Assembly (NCBI RefSeq): GCF_005938385.1
Contig: NZ_VCRA01000007.1
Span: 1-64,000, forward strand
Reading direction: 5' to 3'
DNA length: 64,000 nt
Origin: Paenibacillus mesophilus
GTDB taxonomy: Bacteria; Bacillota; Bacilli; Paenibacillales; NBRC-103111
Below are positions 37,105-45,700 of this stretch, piece after piece. How positions within the stretch are numbered: the first letter of the stretch is position 1; every line of letters starts with the position of its first letter. The translations under genes were made by a program, and so were the position numbers. The notes below the pieces were generated by a model. The model was not told the origin of the DNA. It did no database searches and worked only from the letters and a program-made list of their open reading frames with translations.

Positions 37105-38460
37105 ATGCTCAAACAACGATGGATAACGACGATGGGGGCCGCCGTTCTACTGATGCCGATTGTAGCGGCGTGCGGAAATAACGCGCAAAGTTCCGACGCG
37201 AAGCCGGCCGATACGGCCGATTCCAAAAAGACGGAAACGAAAGCCGCGTCCGCCGACTCGTTCGGATCGGATGAAAAGGCCGAAATCAGCATTCGTACGG
37301 GTATTTCCGACGAGCTGTTCGAGCAGAAATACCGCAGCCTGCTGAAGAAGAAGTTTCCGAACGTCACGTTCACGAAAGCCGGCACCAACATTAAGCTGCA
37401 GGACCAGCTGGCTTCCGCTCCGCCCGACCTGTTCGACCAAGGATACACGAACCTGCAGGAGCTGACGAACCTGGACCTGGCGCTGAATCTCGATCCGCTG
37501 GTGAAAAAGTACGGTGTCGATCTGAACCGCTTCGATCCGTACGTCCTTAATGATGTCCGGTCTTACTCCGTAGGCAAAAACGAGCTGCTGCTGATCCCGT
37601 TCTCGGTTCAACCGTTCGTCCTGCACTATAATAAAGACTTGTTCGACAAATTCGGAGTCACGTATCCGAAGGCGAACAGCACGTGGCAGGATTTGATCGA
37701 GCTGTCCAAGAAGCTGGCCCGCACCGAGCAGGGCGTCGCCTACCGCGGACTGGATGCCGGACTTAACGTCAACCGGATGCAGAAGCAATTGTCGCTGCCG
37801 TTCATCGACAAAGCCGGCAAATCCGTCGTAAGCTCGGCGTCGGGCTGGAAAACGCTTTATCAAACGTATGCGGACATTTACGGGGTACCCGGCAACTTCC
37901 CGGAAGGCGCCAAGCACGGGGACGGGCGCAAAGCGTTCTTGGAAACGAAAACGCTTGCGATGTACCCGCATATCGTCATGGTCACCGATACCGACTTCGT
38001 CCAAGCGGCACAAGCCGGGTTTAAGCTGGGGATTACCACCTATCCCGTGTTCAAGGATAAGCCGGGCGTAGGCACGGGGCTGTTCGGCGGCGGACTCGCC
38101 ATTAACAAGCTGTCGAAGCAGCAAGAGCTCGCTTTCAAGGTCGCGGTGTACTACTCGTCCGACGAAGTGCAGAAGGCACTTAGCAAAATGGGCTTCGTCA
38201 CGCCGCTCGTCAGCCAGGATGTGCGCAAAACGCTGTTCGAAGGCAACCCGCTTGCCGCCGGGCTAGATTTGAACGCCATCTACGGCACCCGCGCCGCCGA
38301 TCCGTACGAAAGAACCGACTGGGACCAGAAAGCGTTCGATATCGTCAACGCCAGCATGCAAGATTTCTTCACCGGCAAAACCGATTTGAACTCGACGATG
38401 CGCAATGTGGACGAGAAAATCAACAAAATGGTGCAGGATCAAAAAGCGCAGACGAAATAA
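37105..38460 (+). CDS. Extracellular solute-binding lipoprotein (orphan)
   Basis: 451 aa from the ATG at 37105, with GGGGGAAAG upstream. Lipobox VAAC places the lipidated Cys at 23, followed by a Thr/Lys/Asp-rich linker. The family-1 sugar-binding fold is shown by LFDKFGVTYPKANSTWQDLI and the late EVQKALSKMGFVTPLVSQDV. No permease or ATPase gene is adjacent. It is close in pattern to the two other orphan binding proteins at 45.7 and 49.5 kb and may feed a shared transporter or act as a sensor accessory. Confidence 0.85.
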   Translation: MLKQRWITTMGAAVLLMPIVAACGNNAQSSDAKPADTADSKKTETKAASADSFGSDEKAEISIRTGISDELFEQKYRSLLKKKFPNVTFTKAGTNIKLQDQLASAPPDLFDQGYTNLQELTNLDLALNLDPLVKKYGVDLNRFDPYVLNDVRSYSVGKNELLLIPFSVQPFVLHYNKDLFDKFGVTYPKANSTWQDLIELSKKLARTEQGVAYRGLDAGLNVNRMQKQLSLPFIDKAGKSVVSSASGWKTLYQTYADIYGVPGNFPEGAKHGDGRKAFLETKTLAMYPHIVMVTDTDFVQAAQAGFKLGITTYPVFKDKPGVGTGLFGGGLAINKLSKQQELAFKVAVYYSSDEVQKALSKMGFVTPLVSQDVRKTLFEGNPLAAGLDLNAIYGTRAADPYERTDWDQKAFDIVNASMQDFFTGKTDLNSTMRNVDEKINKMVQDQKAQTK

Positions 38461-38577
38461 GAAAAAGCATTCGGCCGTTGCAGCCCGCCCTCACGTTCCT
38501 GTATCATACAGGTAGTGACAGAGTCTTCAAGGAATGGGTATACTCTGGACAAAAAGCCGTGAAGGACGGGATGCAAC

Positions 38578-39384
38578 GTGGAGCTGAAGATGTTCATCGC
38601 AAGATGGGGAATGAACGAACCGCTGCCCGAGCTGTTCGCCAAAGCTGCGGATGCCGGCTATACGGGCATCGAATGCGGCGCGCCGGGCGGATCGGAGGAA
38701 GCGGCGTTTAGATCGCTGCTGAAGGAACGGAGCTTCGACTACATAGCCCAAATCCACAGCGCAGGAGACGATCTGATCGCCAATTTCCGGCATAATGCGG
38801 AGCGTGCCGCTTCGTTCGCTCCGACGCTGATCGTCTCCCACAGCTCGCGCCACGGTTTAAGCTTCGATGACAACCGGAGATTTTTCGAGCAGGCGCTGAT
38901 CGTTGAGCGGGAAATCGGCATTCCGGTCGCCCATGAAACGCACCGCGGCCGGGCCATGTTTACACCCTGGACGACGGCGGAGCTGCTGCGGGAATTTCCG
39001 GAGCTGCGCATCACGGCCGACTTCAGCCACTGGTGCAACGTATGCGAGAGCTTGCTGGAGGATCAGAAGGCGCATCTGGATTTGGCCATGTCCAGGACGA
39101 TCCATATTCACGGGCGGGTCGGCCACCGCGAAGGACCGCAAGTGTCGGACCCGAGCGCGCCGGAATATGCCGAAGAGCTTCGCGTCCACCTCGGCTGGTG
39201 GCTGGAGATCGCGCGCCGCAGACGTGCGGAAGGAGCGCCGGTATTGACGTTCAATCCGGAATTCGGCCCTCCGGGATATATGCCGACGCTGCCTCATACG
39301 AGACAACCGCTCGCCGACCTGTGGAAAGTAAGACTTTGGATGAAACGGCGTTTCGAGCAAGAATTTGCCGACGCGAGCCTATAA
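38578..39384 (+). CDS. Sugar phosphate isomerase/epimerase-like TIM-barrel protein
   Basis: 268 aa, xylose-isomerase-like (AP2Ec) fold. It begins with LPELFAKAADAGYTGIECGA and shows VAHETHRGR, RITADFSHWCNVCESLL and RTIHIHGRVGHREGP, which hold likely metal ligands (Glu, Asp, His). The end NPEFGPPGYMP also fits. A GTG start with GGACGGG upstream is used. By family it acts on a sugar or sugar phosphate; the exact reaction is unknown. A terminator follows. Confidence 0.82.
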   Translation: MELKMFIARWGMNEPLPELFAKAADAGYTGIECGAPGGSEEAAFRSLLKERSFDYIAQIHSAGDDLIANFRHNAERAASFAPTLIVSHSSRHGLSFDDNRRFFEQALIVEREIGIPVAHETHRGRAMFTPWTTAELLREFPELRITADFSHWCNVCESLLEDQKAHLDLAMSRTIHIHGRVGHREGPQVSDPSAPEYAEELRVHLGWWLEIARRRRAEGAPVLTFNPEFGPPGYMPTLPHTRQPLADLWKVRLWMKRRFEQEFADASL

Positions 39385-39408
39385 CGTCGACCATGCGTAC
39401 ATGGAACC

Positions 39409-39440
39409 GAAAGCCGCGGGAAACCGCGGCTTTCTGCATT
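39409..39440 (+). terminator. Terminator after the isomerase-like gene
   Basis: GAAAGCCGCGG and CCGCGGCTTTC form a perfect stem with a GAAA loop, then TGCATT. Confidence 0.75.
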
Positions 39441-39538
39441 GTCAAGTATCGAATGCGCCATTCGGATCGGGAGCAGCGCCCCTCACTCTCCGCGACACCT
39501 TGCGCCACCTCCTGCTTCTCCTTGTCCACGGTCGCATT

Positions 39539-39568
39539 TTGACTCGCGAAACGGAGCTGTGTTAGAAT
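39539..39568 (+). promoter_or_regulatory. SigA-type promoter of ohrR-gpx
   Basis: -35 TTGACT (39539-39544), an 18-base spacer and -10 TAGAAT (39563-39568), each one base off consensus, about 50 bases before the ohrR start. Confidence 0.7.
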
Positions 39569-39589
39569 TGCATTGTACACAATTTAATT
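39566..39589. promoter_or_regulatory. Probable OhrR operator
   Basis: AATTGCATTGTACACAATTTAATT is an imperfect AT-rich palindrome (core ATTGT-AC-ACAAT, flanks AATT) overlapping the -10 and start point of the promoter. It resembles OhrR operators in Bacillus, which are AT-rich palindromes with TACAATT/AATTGTA-like half-sites. This suggests autorepression. Confidence 0.65.
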
Positions 39590-39621
39590 TTATGCGAAAC
39601 ATTTAAGCTGCGGAGGCTGCA

Positions 39622-40071
39622 ATGAACCGGGATGACGCGCTGAAACTGGACAACCAGACATGCTTCGCCCTCTATGCCTGCTCCCGTGAAATCACGAAGC
39701 TGTACCGACCGTTTCTGGACGAGCTTGGCCTCACGTACACCCAATATGTGGCGCTGCTGGCGTTATGGGAGCAGGACGACGTTACCGTCAAGCAATTGGG
39801 GGCACGGATGTATCTCGATTCCGGCACCTTGACTCCCCTGCTGAAGAAGATGGATGCCTCGGGATGGATCGAGCGCGTGCGGGACCCTCTGGATGAGCGC
39901 AATGTGCGCATACGGCTGACCGAAGATGGGATGCAGCTGAAGGAGCGGGCATACGAGGTTCCCGGCAAGGCGTTTTGCCGGGCGGGAGTGCCGGCCGAGG
40001 AGACGGAAGAGCTGCGCGACCGGCTCACTGCTTTACTGCGGCGCATTCATCAATCGACGATGGAGGAATGA
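39622..40071 (+). CDS. ohrR: OhrR-type MarR-family organic peroxide sensor
   Basis: 149 aa. The N-terminal KLDNQTCFALYACSREITKL closely follows Bacillus OhrR, placing the peroxide-sensing Cys at 14. The winged HTH includes LGARMYLDSGTLTPLLKKMD and the wing VRDPLDERNVRIRLTEDG. A further Cys119 lies 105 residues after Cys14, the same spacing as C22 and C127 in Xanthomonas OhrR, so this may be a two-Cys (disulfide) sensor. It is followed four bases later by a glutathione-peroxidase-like gene. The palindrome in its promoter suggests autoregulation. Confidence 0.88.
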   Translation: MNRDDALKLDNQTCFALYACSREITKLYRPFLDELGLTYTQYVALLALWEQDDVTVKQLGARMYLDSGTLTPLLKKMDASGWIERVRDPLDERNVRIRLTEDGMQLKERAYEVPGKAFCRAGVPAEETEELRDRLTALLRRIHQSTMEE

Positions 40072-40075
40072 AACG

Positions 40076-40615
40076 ATGGGAGTTTACGAATTCAAGACAG
40101 CCAATATCCGCGGAGCGGAAGTATCGCTCGACCAGTATGAGGGCAAAGTGCTGCTGATCGTCAATACGGCGAGCAAATGCGGCCTGACGCCCCAATATTC
40201 CGAGCTGCAAAAGCTGTACGAGCAATACAAAGACCGCGGTTTGGTCGTCCTCGGCTTCCCGTGCAACCAATTCGGCGCGCAGGAGCCGGGCACGAACGAG
40301 GAAATCCACACGTTCTGCCAGTTGAATTACGGCGTAACGTTTCCGCTGTTCGACAAGATCGACGTAATGGGACCGAATCAGCATCCGTTGTACGGTTATT
40401 TGACGCAACAGGCTCCTTTCGAAGGATTCGACCCCGACAACGAGCGCGGCAAACGCCTCTCCTCCATGCTGGAGCGGGAAGGACGTCTGGAGAATAACGA
40501 CATCAAATGGAACTTCACGAAGTTTCTCGTTGACCGCAGCGGCAATGTAGTCGGCAGATTCGAGTCTCCCGTGGAGCCCGCCAACATCGTGCCCGCCATC
40601 GAGGCGCTGCTGTAA
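40076..40615 (+). CDS. Glutathione peroxidase-like thiol peroxidase (BsaA type)
   Basis: 179 aa. The peroxidatic Cys35 sits in NTASKCGLTPQYSELQKLY; GFPCNQFGAQEPG and KWNFTKFLVD complete the Gpx triad region (Cys, Gln, Trp, Asn). An additional Cys64 or Cys80 may resolve the sulfenate, as in thioredoxin-dependent bacterial Gpx. It reduces organic and hydrogen peroxides in the cytoplasm. Placed four bases after ohrR and presumably induced by peroxides through it; an ohrA gene, the usual target, is absent here. Confidence 0.92.
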   Translation: MGVYEFKTANIRGAEVSLDQYEGKVLLIVNTASKCGLTPQYSELQKLYEQYKDRGLVVLGFPCNQFGAQEPGTNEEIHTFCQLNYGVTFPLFDKIDVMGPNQHPLYGYLTQQAPFEGFDPDNERGKRLSSMLEREGRLENNDIKWNFTKFLVDRSGNVVGRFESPVEPANIVPAIEALL

Positions 40616-40640
40616 CGGCGAGAGCGCGACACGGCCAAAT

Positions 40641-40672
40641 ACCCCCGGAACCGCAATGGTCCGGGGGTTCTT
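40641..40672 (+). terminator. Terminator of ohrR-gpx
   Basis: ACCCCCGGAACC pairs with GGTCCGGGGGTT around a short loop, then CTTTC. It is nearly the same sequence as the hairpin at 47661-47693. Confidence 0.75.
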
Positions 40673-40691
40673 TCACTCTGCACTTCGAACA

Positions 40692-43600
40692 TTACTTCGT
40701 TTTGCGCGGACCGTAACGTACTTCAGCCGTATTGCCGGTTTGGTCAGCGGCCCGGATATGCAAATACAAGCTGTCCGTCCCGCCTCGAGCGGGGATCGTC
40801 CTGCCGCTTGCAAACGGCTTCCAACCCGAAGCAGGCGCATTCCCGTCACTCGACCACGCATACGCGAGGCTCGTCTTCTCCACTCCGCTTCCCTGATCGG
40901 TAACCGTCACTTTTACCGTAGGAGACCTCGACTTCTCATTGCCGTTCGGATCGAACTGCACATTCGGCGCATTCCGGTCGATCCGGATCAGCACCTGATT
41001 CATAAGTTTGTTTCCGGCTTCGTCTACAGCCTGAATCGATACCGGATATGTCCCGTCTTCCGTAAACGTTAGCGTGCCCGTAACAAGACGCCACGAAATG
41101 CCTTGATCCAACGAATAAGTAACTGCGGTTACCGCGAGCCCCTGCTGATGGATCGAGTAGACGCTGGCCGTTACGCTTTGCCGGGTCCATTCGCCGCTCG
41201 CATAAGGAGAGCCGTCCGAATGACGCAGCGTGACGGTCACCGCCAAGCCGGTCCTCGCGATTTTGATCGTACGCTGCTCCACGGCTTCGTGCCCGGCCAA
41301 GTCGGTCGCCCTGACTTTGAGGATATACGTTCCGTCTTGGTCGAAACGAAGCTGCTCGCCATATACGCTCCAAGTGACTCCGCCGTCCAGCGAATACTCC
41401 AATGAAGCGAGTCCGCTAAGCTCATCCTGCGCATACACGCTGGCAACGACACTCCGGTTGGTCCACGTATCGTTCGCATAGGGCATGCCGTCCGCGGCGG
41501 TCGTCATCGTCACCTTTATTTTCGGAGGAAGCCGGTCCTGCGGCTGCGTCGGCTGCACCGTCACGAGATTTTGCACCCATTCCGCGGGATATCCGAATCG
41601 GTACCATTTCTCCACCTTCACCTTGTCGCCCAGCTCGCCCAATATCGATTGGCCGCCGGCCGCCTTGCCCATCCAATTGTTGAATATGTAAATGCCGTCA
41701 TAGCCCGCTACATAAAACTGGTGAGCTCTCAGCAAATATTGCTGCTTGCCGACGCTTTCGTGTCCCGTCGCGATCCGGATTCCGCGCTTCAGCAATTCTT
41801 CCTCCTGCCGAGTCAGATCGCTTCCGGAGAGCGTTCCGTTAATATTTCCATACAGCTGCACATTCGTGCCGGCCGTCATTTCCTTGAACGAATCGATTTC
41901 CCCGAAAAACGTCTCATGGCCCAACGTGCAGACGACGAGCGTATCGATCAACTGCTCCTGGATCCATCTCTCGATATCCAAGCCGTTCTGCAAATAAGCG
42001 TCATACGGGATGCGTACCGAGATTCGTTCACCCTCCAACTGCCCGCGCACATCTTGCATGAATCCGGTCATGATGTCGGCTTTGAATCGGTTCCACCTGT
42101 CCGGTGAAGTCTCCTGCCGGGGATCGATGCCGTATTTCGCGATATAGGCATCGGTTAGAATAGATTCATACCCGAGTACATTCGGATATCGGCAATAATC
42201 GAGCTCCACGCCTTTCAGCAGCTTCCGCCCCTGCGCATCGGTTACGGCAGTCGCCTCCTTGAGCACATCGATCACGTATTGTCTGAATTCGGGATAGGCA
42301 TAGCTCATCCGCACATCCGGCGTGCCGTTGCTTTTGATTTGCAGATAGCCTTTGTTCGCATATTCGGAATACAAGTTGCCATTCAGCCACGGGTAAACAT
42401 TTTGATTGTAAAACGCCCCCATCCTTAAGGAAGCATAGGCGTCCAACCCGATATCGTTCGCCCGCCCGGCCACGATCGCGAGCGGATCTTTGCCCGCGTC
42501 CACATAGCCCAATACGACGTCTCTGACCCGCTTGTCGCCTTCCCGCATCAAGTTCTGCTCTTGTGCCGGAGTCAAGCTCGCATAGGGCCGTCCGGCCGCT
42601 TCGCTGTCCCGTAGAATAAGCATCGTCGTCCCGAGCGTCCAGTACAACGAATTCACATCTTGATCTTCAAAAAAATTTACGGCGTTATTCAGCAAACTTT
42701 GCTCATTATTGTACCGGCCGCTGAAATAATCGCTGTAGCCGTCATTGTTGTAAATGACCCGTTTCCCCTCTTGACCTTCATCCGGCTTCGCAATAAGCGC
42801 GATCTCTTCGGAAGACAGTCCTTTCAGCTTGACATAGGCGATCCTCGCCTGCTTGCCGGGGATCGGGGCTAGCGTGACCGTTCCGCCTTCAAAATCCGAC
42901 GCCAGCGCAAACACCTCCGCTATCGCCTTGCTGCCATAAGGCTCGCCTGTTACGACGCCATCCATTTCAATCGTCCGCGATTGCGTGCCGTCCGAGACAA
43001 TCAGTCCTTCGGTTCCGGTCGCATAGCCGATCGTGACGCCATACCAGCCGTGCAAGCTGACAGGCAGCTCCAATGCAGTGGATTCGTTCGTGCTTTCTAT
43101 GAGCAGACCTCCGCTGTCGGTTCCGTCATAAGTGTAGGCGGCCAGCTTCCACCCGGCTTGCCAGGATAGGCTGCCGGCGGAATCGGCGGCCAGATCGATA
43201 TCATTGAATACGTACACTTCGCCTGTTACTGCCGTGGCTTCTTGCTCGGGCGGCAAGATGGAGACGGACGGATACACATCCAATTTATAGGACACTCCGC
43301 TTCTGACCGTATTGCCGTCCATTAATTTCAGCGATAAATCCATCCAGCCGGTTCGGCCGTTCGCGGGCAATCGCAGCGTAACCGTCTGGCCGCTCACGGG
43401 CTGCCGAACGCTGTTTACGACTTGCCCGTCATCGATCAATTCCGCTTCGAGCGCAAGCCGATTCGATGCGAACCATAGCGGATCGGCGTCGATTAACGGA
43501 ACGACCGCCGTAATCTCGGCGGAATCCGAAGTCGGCAGAACGGTCGCTCCGGCGATCAAAGGCTGAAACTCGCTCCATTCCGGCAGCACGTTTTTGACCA

Positions 43601-45611
43601 GCTTGATCCGGTCCAAATAGACCTTCGTCTCCCCTGTCGCGCCCGCCGCCTGATTGATGATCGTGATCCGGTCCGGTTGATTCACAGGCATGCCCGCCCC
43701 GGACCATATGCCAAGCTTGCTCCCGTTGCGCGTGACGATTAATCGGCCGAACTGATCATAGGCAATGCCCCAGTTGTCATAGTAAGCGCCGGATAACAGG
43801 CTCGTCTCGACCGCCTCATAACCGCCTCCGCCTTTGCTTACGTACAGCTTGCTGCCATCGTTATATATAAGTTTGTATAATTTCCCGCCGGCCGCGACTT
43901 CGACGATAAACCCTTGCTCCGCTCCCGTCGCGCCGGGTTTCACGAGTGAAGCCATCTTCGCATCGAATTCAAGCGCCCACGGCCCCGTGCCGATGTCGAC
44001 ACTTTTGCTCATTTGCACCGCGCTTGACGCTCCGGCATGGGCATAGGTCAAATACCGCCCTTCTTCAGCGTCCAGCATGCCGGTCACCGAACCGTTCGTT
44101 TTGGCATAATCGGTAAAATACGATTCCGCAACAGGGGGTGCTACCGACCAACCCGCCGTTTGGAAGCTTGCGGCATCGTCGTTCAGCAGCAAGTTCGGAT
44201 CGCCCAGCTCCGTCGTATACAGCTTCACGTAATCCAAATAAACTTCATTCGTGCCCGACTCCAGATTGAGCGGTACGTTCGCGATCTGTACCCGGTCGGA
44301 TATTCCCGCGGCAGACGAAGCGACTTGGACGAACGTCGCTACGACGGCTTGATCGAGCTTCACACGAACCGTATCTGCTCCGTCGAAGGAGATTTCCCAT
44401 TTGTGGAAAGCATCGTCGTCCGGCATTTGCACTTGTTTCCTGGTCGAGGCATTTGCCATAATTTTGTCCTTATCGTTAAACGTAATTTTGTACCGTTTCC
44501 CGGCGGCATAAATATCGAAATAGACGCCCCGGTCCGCATGATTGGCGGAAGGCTTCATCAGATCGGCGAACCGGGCCGCAAATTCCAGCGTCCACGCCCC
44601 GGCGCCGATCGGTACGGTTTTCAGCAGCCGCACGTATTTCCCTTGCAAGCTCGCCCGGTTATCTCCGTATAACAAATATTGTCCGGGTGGGACCGTTTTC
44701 ATTAGGATGCCGTTCGGATTGCCGAGGGAGTTCCCCGCATCCGTAATGTACAGTCCGTCGATCGGAGCAAGCGACCTGGACCATCCCGCGTCGCTTATGC
44801 TGGAAGCGCTGTCATCTAGGAGCATATTGGATGGCATTGCTTGTCCGTTTGAGCGCAGAGCTATATGGTCTATGTACACCTCGTTCGTGCCGGACTGCCA
44901 GTTCAATGGCGCATTCAGAATGACAAGTTCGTCCGCCCTCCCCGATACGGCAAATCCGATGTTCGGGAAGCTGGCCATTACATGTCCGTCCATCTTAACG
45001 GATACCGTATAATTGCCGTCATACGCTATCTCCCATTGATGAAAAGCGTCATCGGCAGGCATATCTGCCTCTTGCTGCACATAAGCGCCCGACGCATTTG
45101 TCATCGCCAATATTTTGTTCGTATCGTTGAATGTAATTTTATATTCTTTCCCGGCTGCGAATAGTTCAAAGCTGATCCCTCGGTACACGGGGAATTGGCT
45201 CGGCTTCATCAAATCCGCAAACTTGGCGGAGAACTCCAAAGTCCACGCGCCGGGGCCGATCGGCATCTTCTTCGATATGGACGTATACTTGGAAGCTGCA
45301 CTCGCGTTCTGATCCCCGTACAGCAAGTATTGACCCGGTAGAACATTCTTCGTCGCGATCTGATTCGGATTGCCGAGAGAGTGAGAGGAATCGATAATGT
45401 AGACGCCTGTCTCGGGCGGTATTCTCCTGCTCCATCCTGTGGCCTGCAGGCTGGTTGCGTCATCTTCGAATCGTAATACACTTCCTTCCGCCGAATCGGC
45501 ATATACGGTGCCGCTGCCAATCCCGGTATTTGCTGAGAACGGCAAAGTTCCGGCCATAATAAAAGCGATTAGGAGCAAGCTGATTGATCTGCGCCATGTG
45601 AACGTTAACAT
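40692..45611 (-). CDS. Large secreted multidomain protein with three lectin-like repeats and a glycoside hydrolase-like barrel
   Basis: 1639 aa with a signal peptide (about 1-27). Three similar modules (about 45-253, 262-466, 472-675) begin with lines such as ATSLQATGWSRRIPPETGVY and include GAWTLEFSAKFADLMKP and SGTNEVYIDHI; they look like ConA/LamG carbohydrate-binding jelly rolls. After further beta domains, a TIM-barrel-like region starts near 955 (GKRVIYNNDGYSDYFSGRY) and includes LLKGVELDYCRYPN, recalling GHL10/DUF187-type hydrolases. The C terminus has three Ig-like OmpL47-type repeats (LEYSLDGGVTWSVYGEQL, VTYSLDQGISWRLVTGTL). Probably binds and cuts a polysaccharide at or outside the cell wall. 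GAGGTGG precedes the ATG. Confidence 0.75.
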   Translation of the reverse strand: MLTFTWRRSISLLLIAFIMAGTLPFSANTGIGSGTVYADSAEGSVLRFEDDATSLQATGWSRRIPPETGVYIIDSSHSLGNPNQIATKNVLPGQYLLYGDQNASAASKYTSISKKMPIGPGAWTLEFSAKFADLMKPSQFPVYRGISFELFAAGKEYKITFNDTNKILAMTNASGAYVQQEADMPADDAFHQWEIAYDGNYTVSVKMDGHVMASFPNIGFAVSGRADELVILNAPLNWQSGTNEVYIDHIALRSNGQAMPSNMLLDDSASSISDAGWSRSLAPIDGLYITDAGNSLGNPNGILMKTVPPGQYLLYGDNRASLQGKYVRLLKTVPIGAGAWTLEFAARFADLMKPSANHADRGVYFDIYAAGKRYKITFNDKDKIMANASTRKQVQMPDDDAFHKWEISFDGADTVRVKLDQAVVATFVQVASSAAGISDRVQIANVPLNLESGTNEVYLDYVKLYTTELGDPNLLLNDDAASFQTAGWSVAPPVAESYFTDYAKTNGSVTGMLDAEEGRYLTYAHAGASSAVQMSKSVDIGTGPWALEFDAKMASLVKPGATGAEQGFIVEVAAGGKLYKLIYNDGSKLYVSKGGGGYEAVETSLLSGAYYDNWGIAYDQFGRLIVTRNGSKLGIWSGAGMPVNQPDRITIINQAAGATGETKVYLDRIKLVKNVLPEWSEFQPLIAGATVLPTSDSAEITAVVPLIDADPLWFASNRLALEAELIDDGQVVNSVRQPVSGQTVTLRLPANGRTGWMDLSLKLMDGNTVRSGVSYKLDVYPSVSILPPEQEATAVTGEVYVFNDIDLAADSAGSLSWQAGWKLAAYTYDGTDSGGLLIESTNESTALELPVSLHGWYGVTIGYATGTEGLIVSDGTQSRTIEMDGVVTGEPYGSKAIAEVFALASDFEGGTVTLAPIPGKQARIAYVKLKGLSSEEIALIAKPDEGQEGKRVIYNNDGYSDYFSGRYNNEQSLLNNAVNFFEDQDVNSLYWTLGTTMLILRDSEAAGRPYASLTPAQEQNLMREGDKRVRDVVLGYVDAGKDPLAIVAGRANDIGLDAYASLRMGAFYNQNVYPWLNGNLYSEYANKGYLQIKSNGTPDVRMSYAYPEFRQYVIDVLKEATAVTDAQGRKLLKGVELDYCRYPNVLGYESILTDAYIAKYGIDPRQETSPDRWNRFKADIMTGFMQDVRGQLEGERISVRIPYDAYLQNGLDIERWIQEQLIDTLVVCTLGHETFFGEIDSFKEMTAGTNVQLYGNINGTLSGSDLTRQEEELLKRGIRIATGHESVGKQQYLLRAHQFYVAGYDGIYIFNNWMGKAAGGQSILGELGDKVKVEKWYRFGYPAEWVQNLVTVQPTQPQDRLPPKIKVTMTTAADGMPYANDTWTNRSVVASVYAQDELSGLASLEYSLDGGVTWSVYGEQLRFDQDGTYILKVRATDLAGHEAVEQRTIKIARTGLAVTVTLRHSDGSPYASGEWTRQSVTASVYSIHQQGLAVTAVTYSLDQGISWRLVTGTLTFTEDGTYPVSIQAVDEAGNKLMNQVLIRIDRNAPNVQFDPNGNEKSRSPTVKVTVTDQGSGVEKTSLAYAWSSDGNAPASGWKPFASGRTIPARGGTDSLYLHIRAADQTGNTAEVRYGPRKTK

Positions 45612-45644
45612 GTAGCCACCTCGATCCCTATATAATAGATAAGA

Positions 45645-45682
45645 AGAGGACAGGCGCTGTTCGGGTAGCCTCCTGTCCTTCT
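45645..45682 (-). terminator. Terminator between binding protein and large secreted protein
   Basis: GAAGAGGACAGG and TCCTGTCCTTCTC form a stem with a 15-base loop. On the minus strand it lies between the large gene's start region and the binding-protein gene end; on that strand it is followed by TTCTTATC. Confidence 0.55.
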
Positions 45683-45700
45683 CCTCCGCACGTACCGAAC

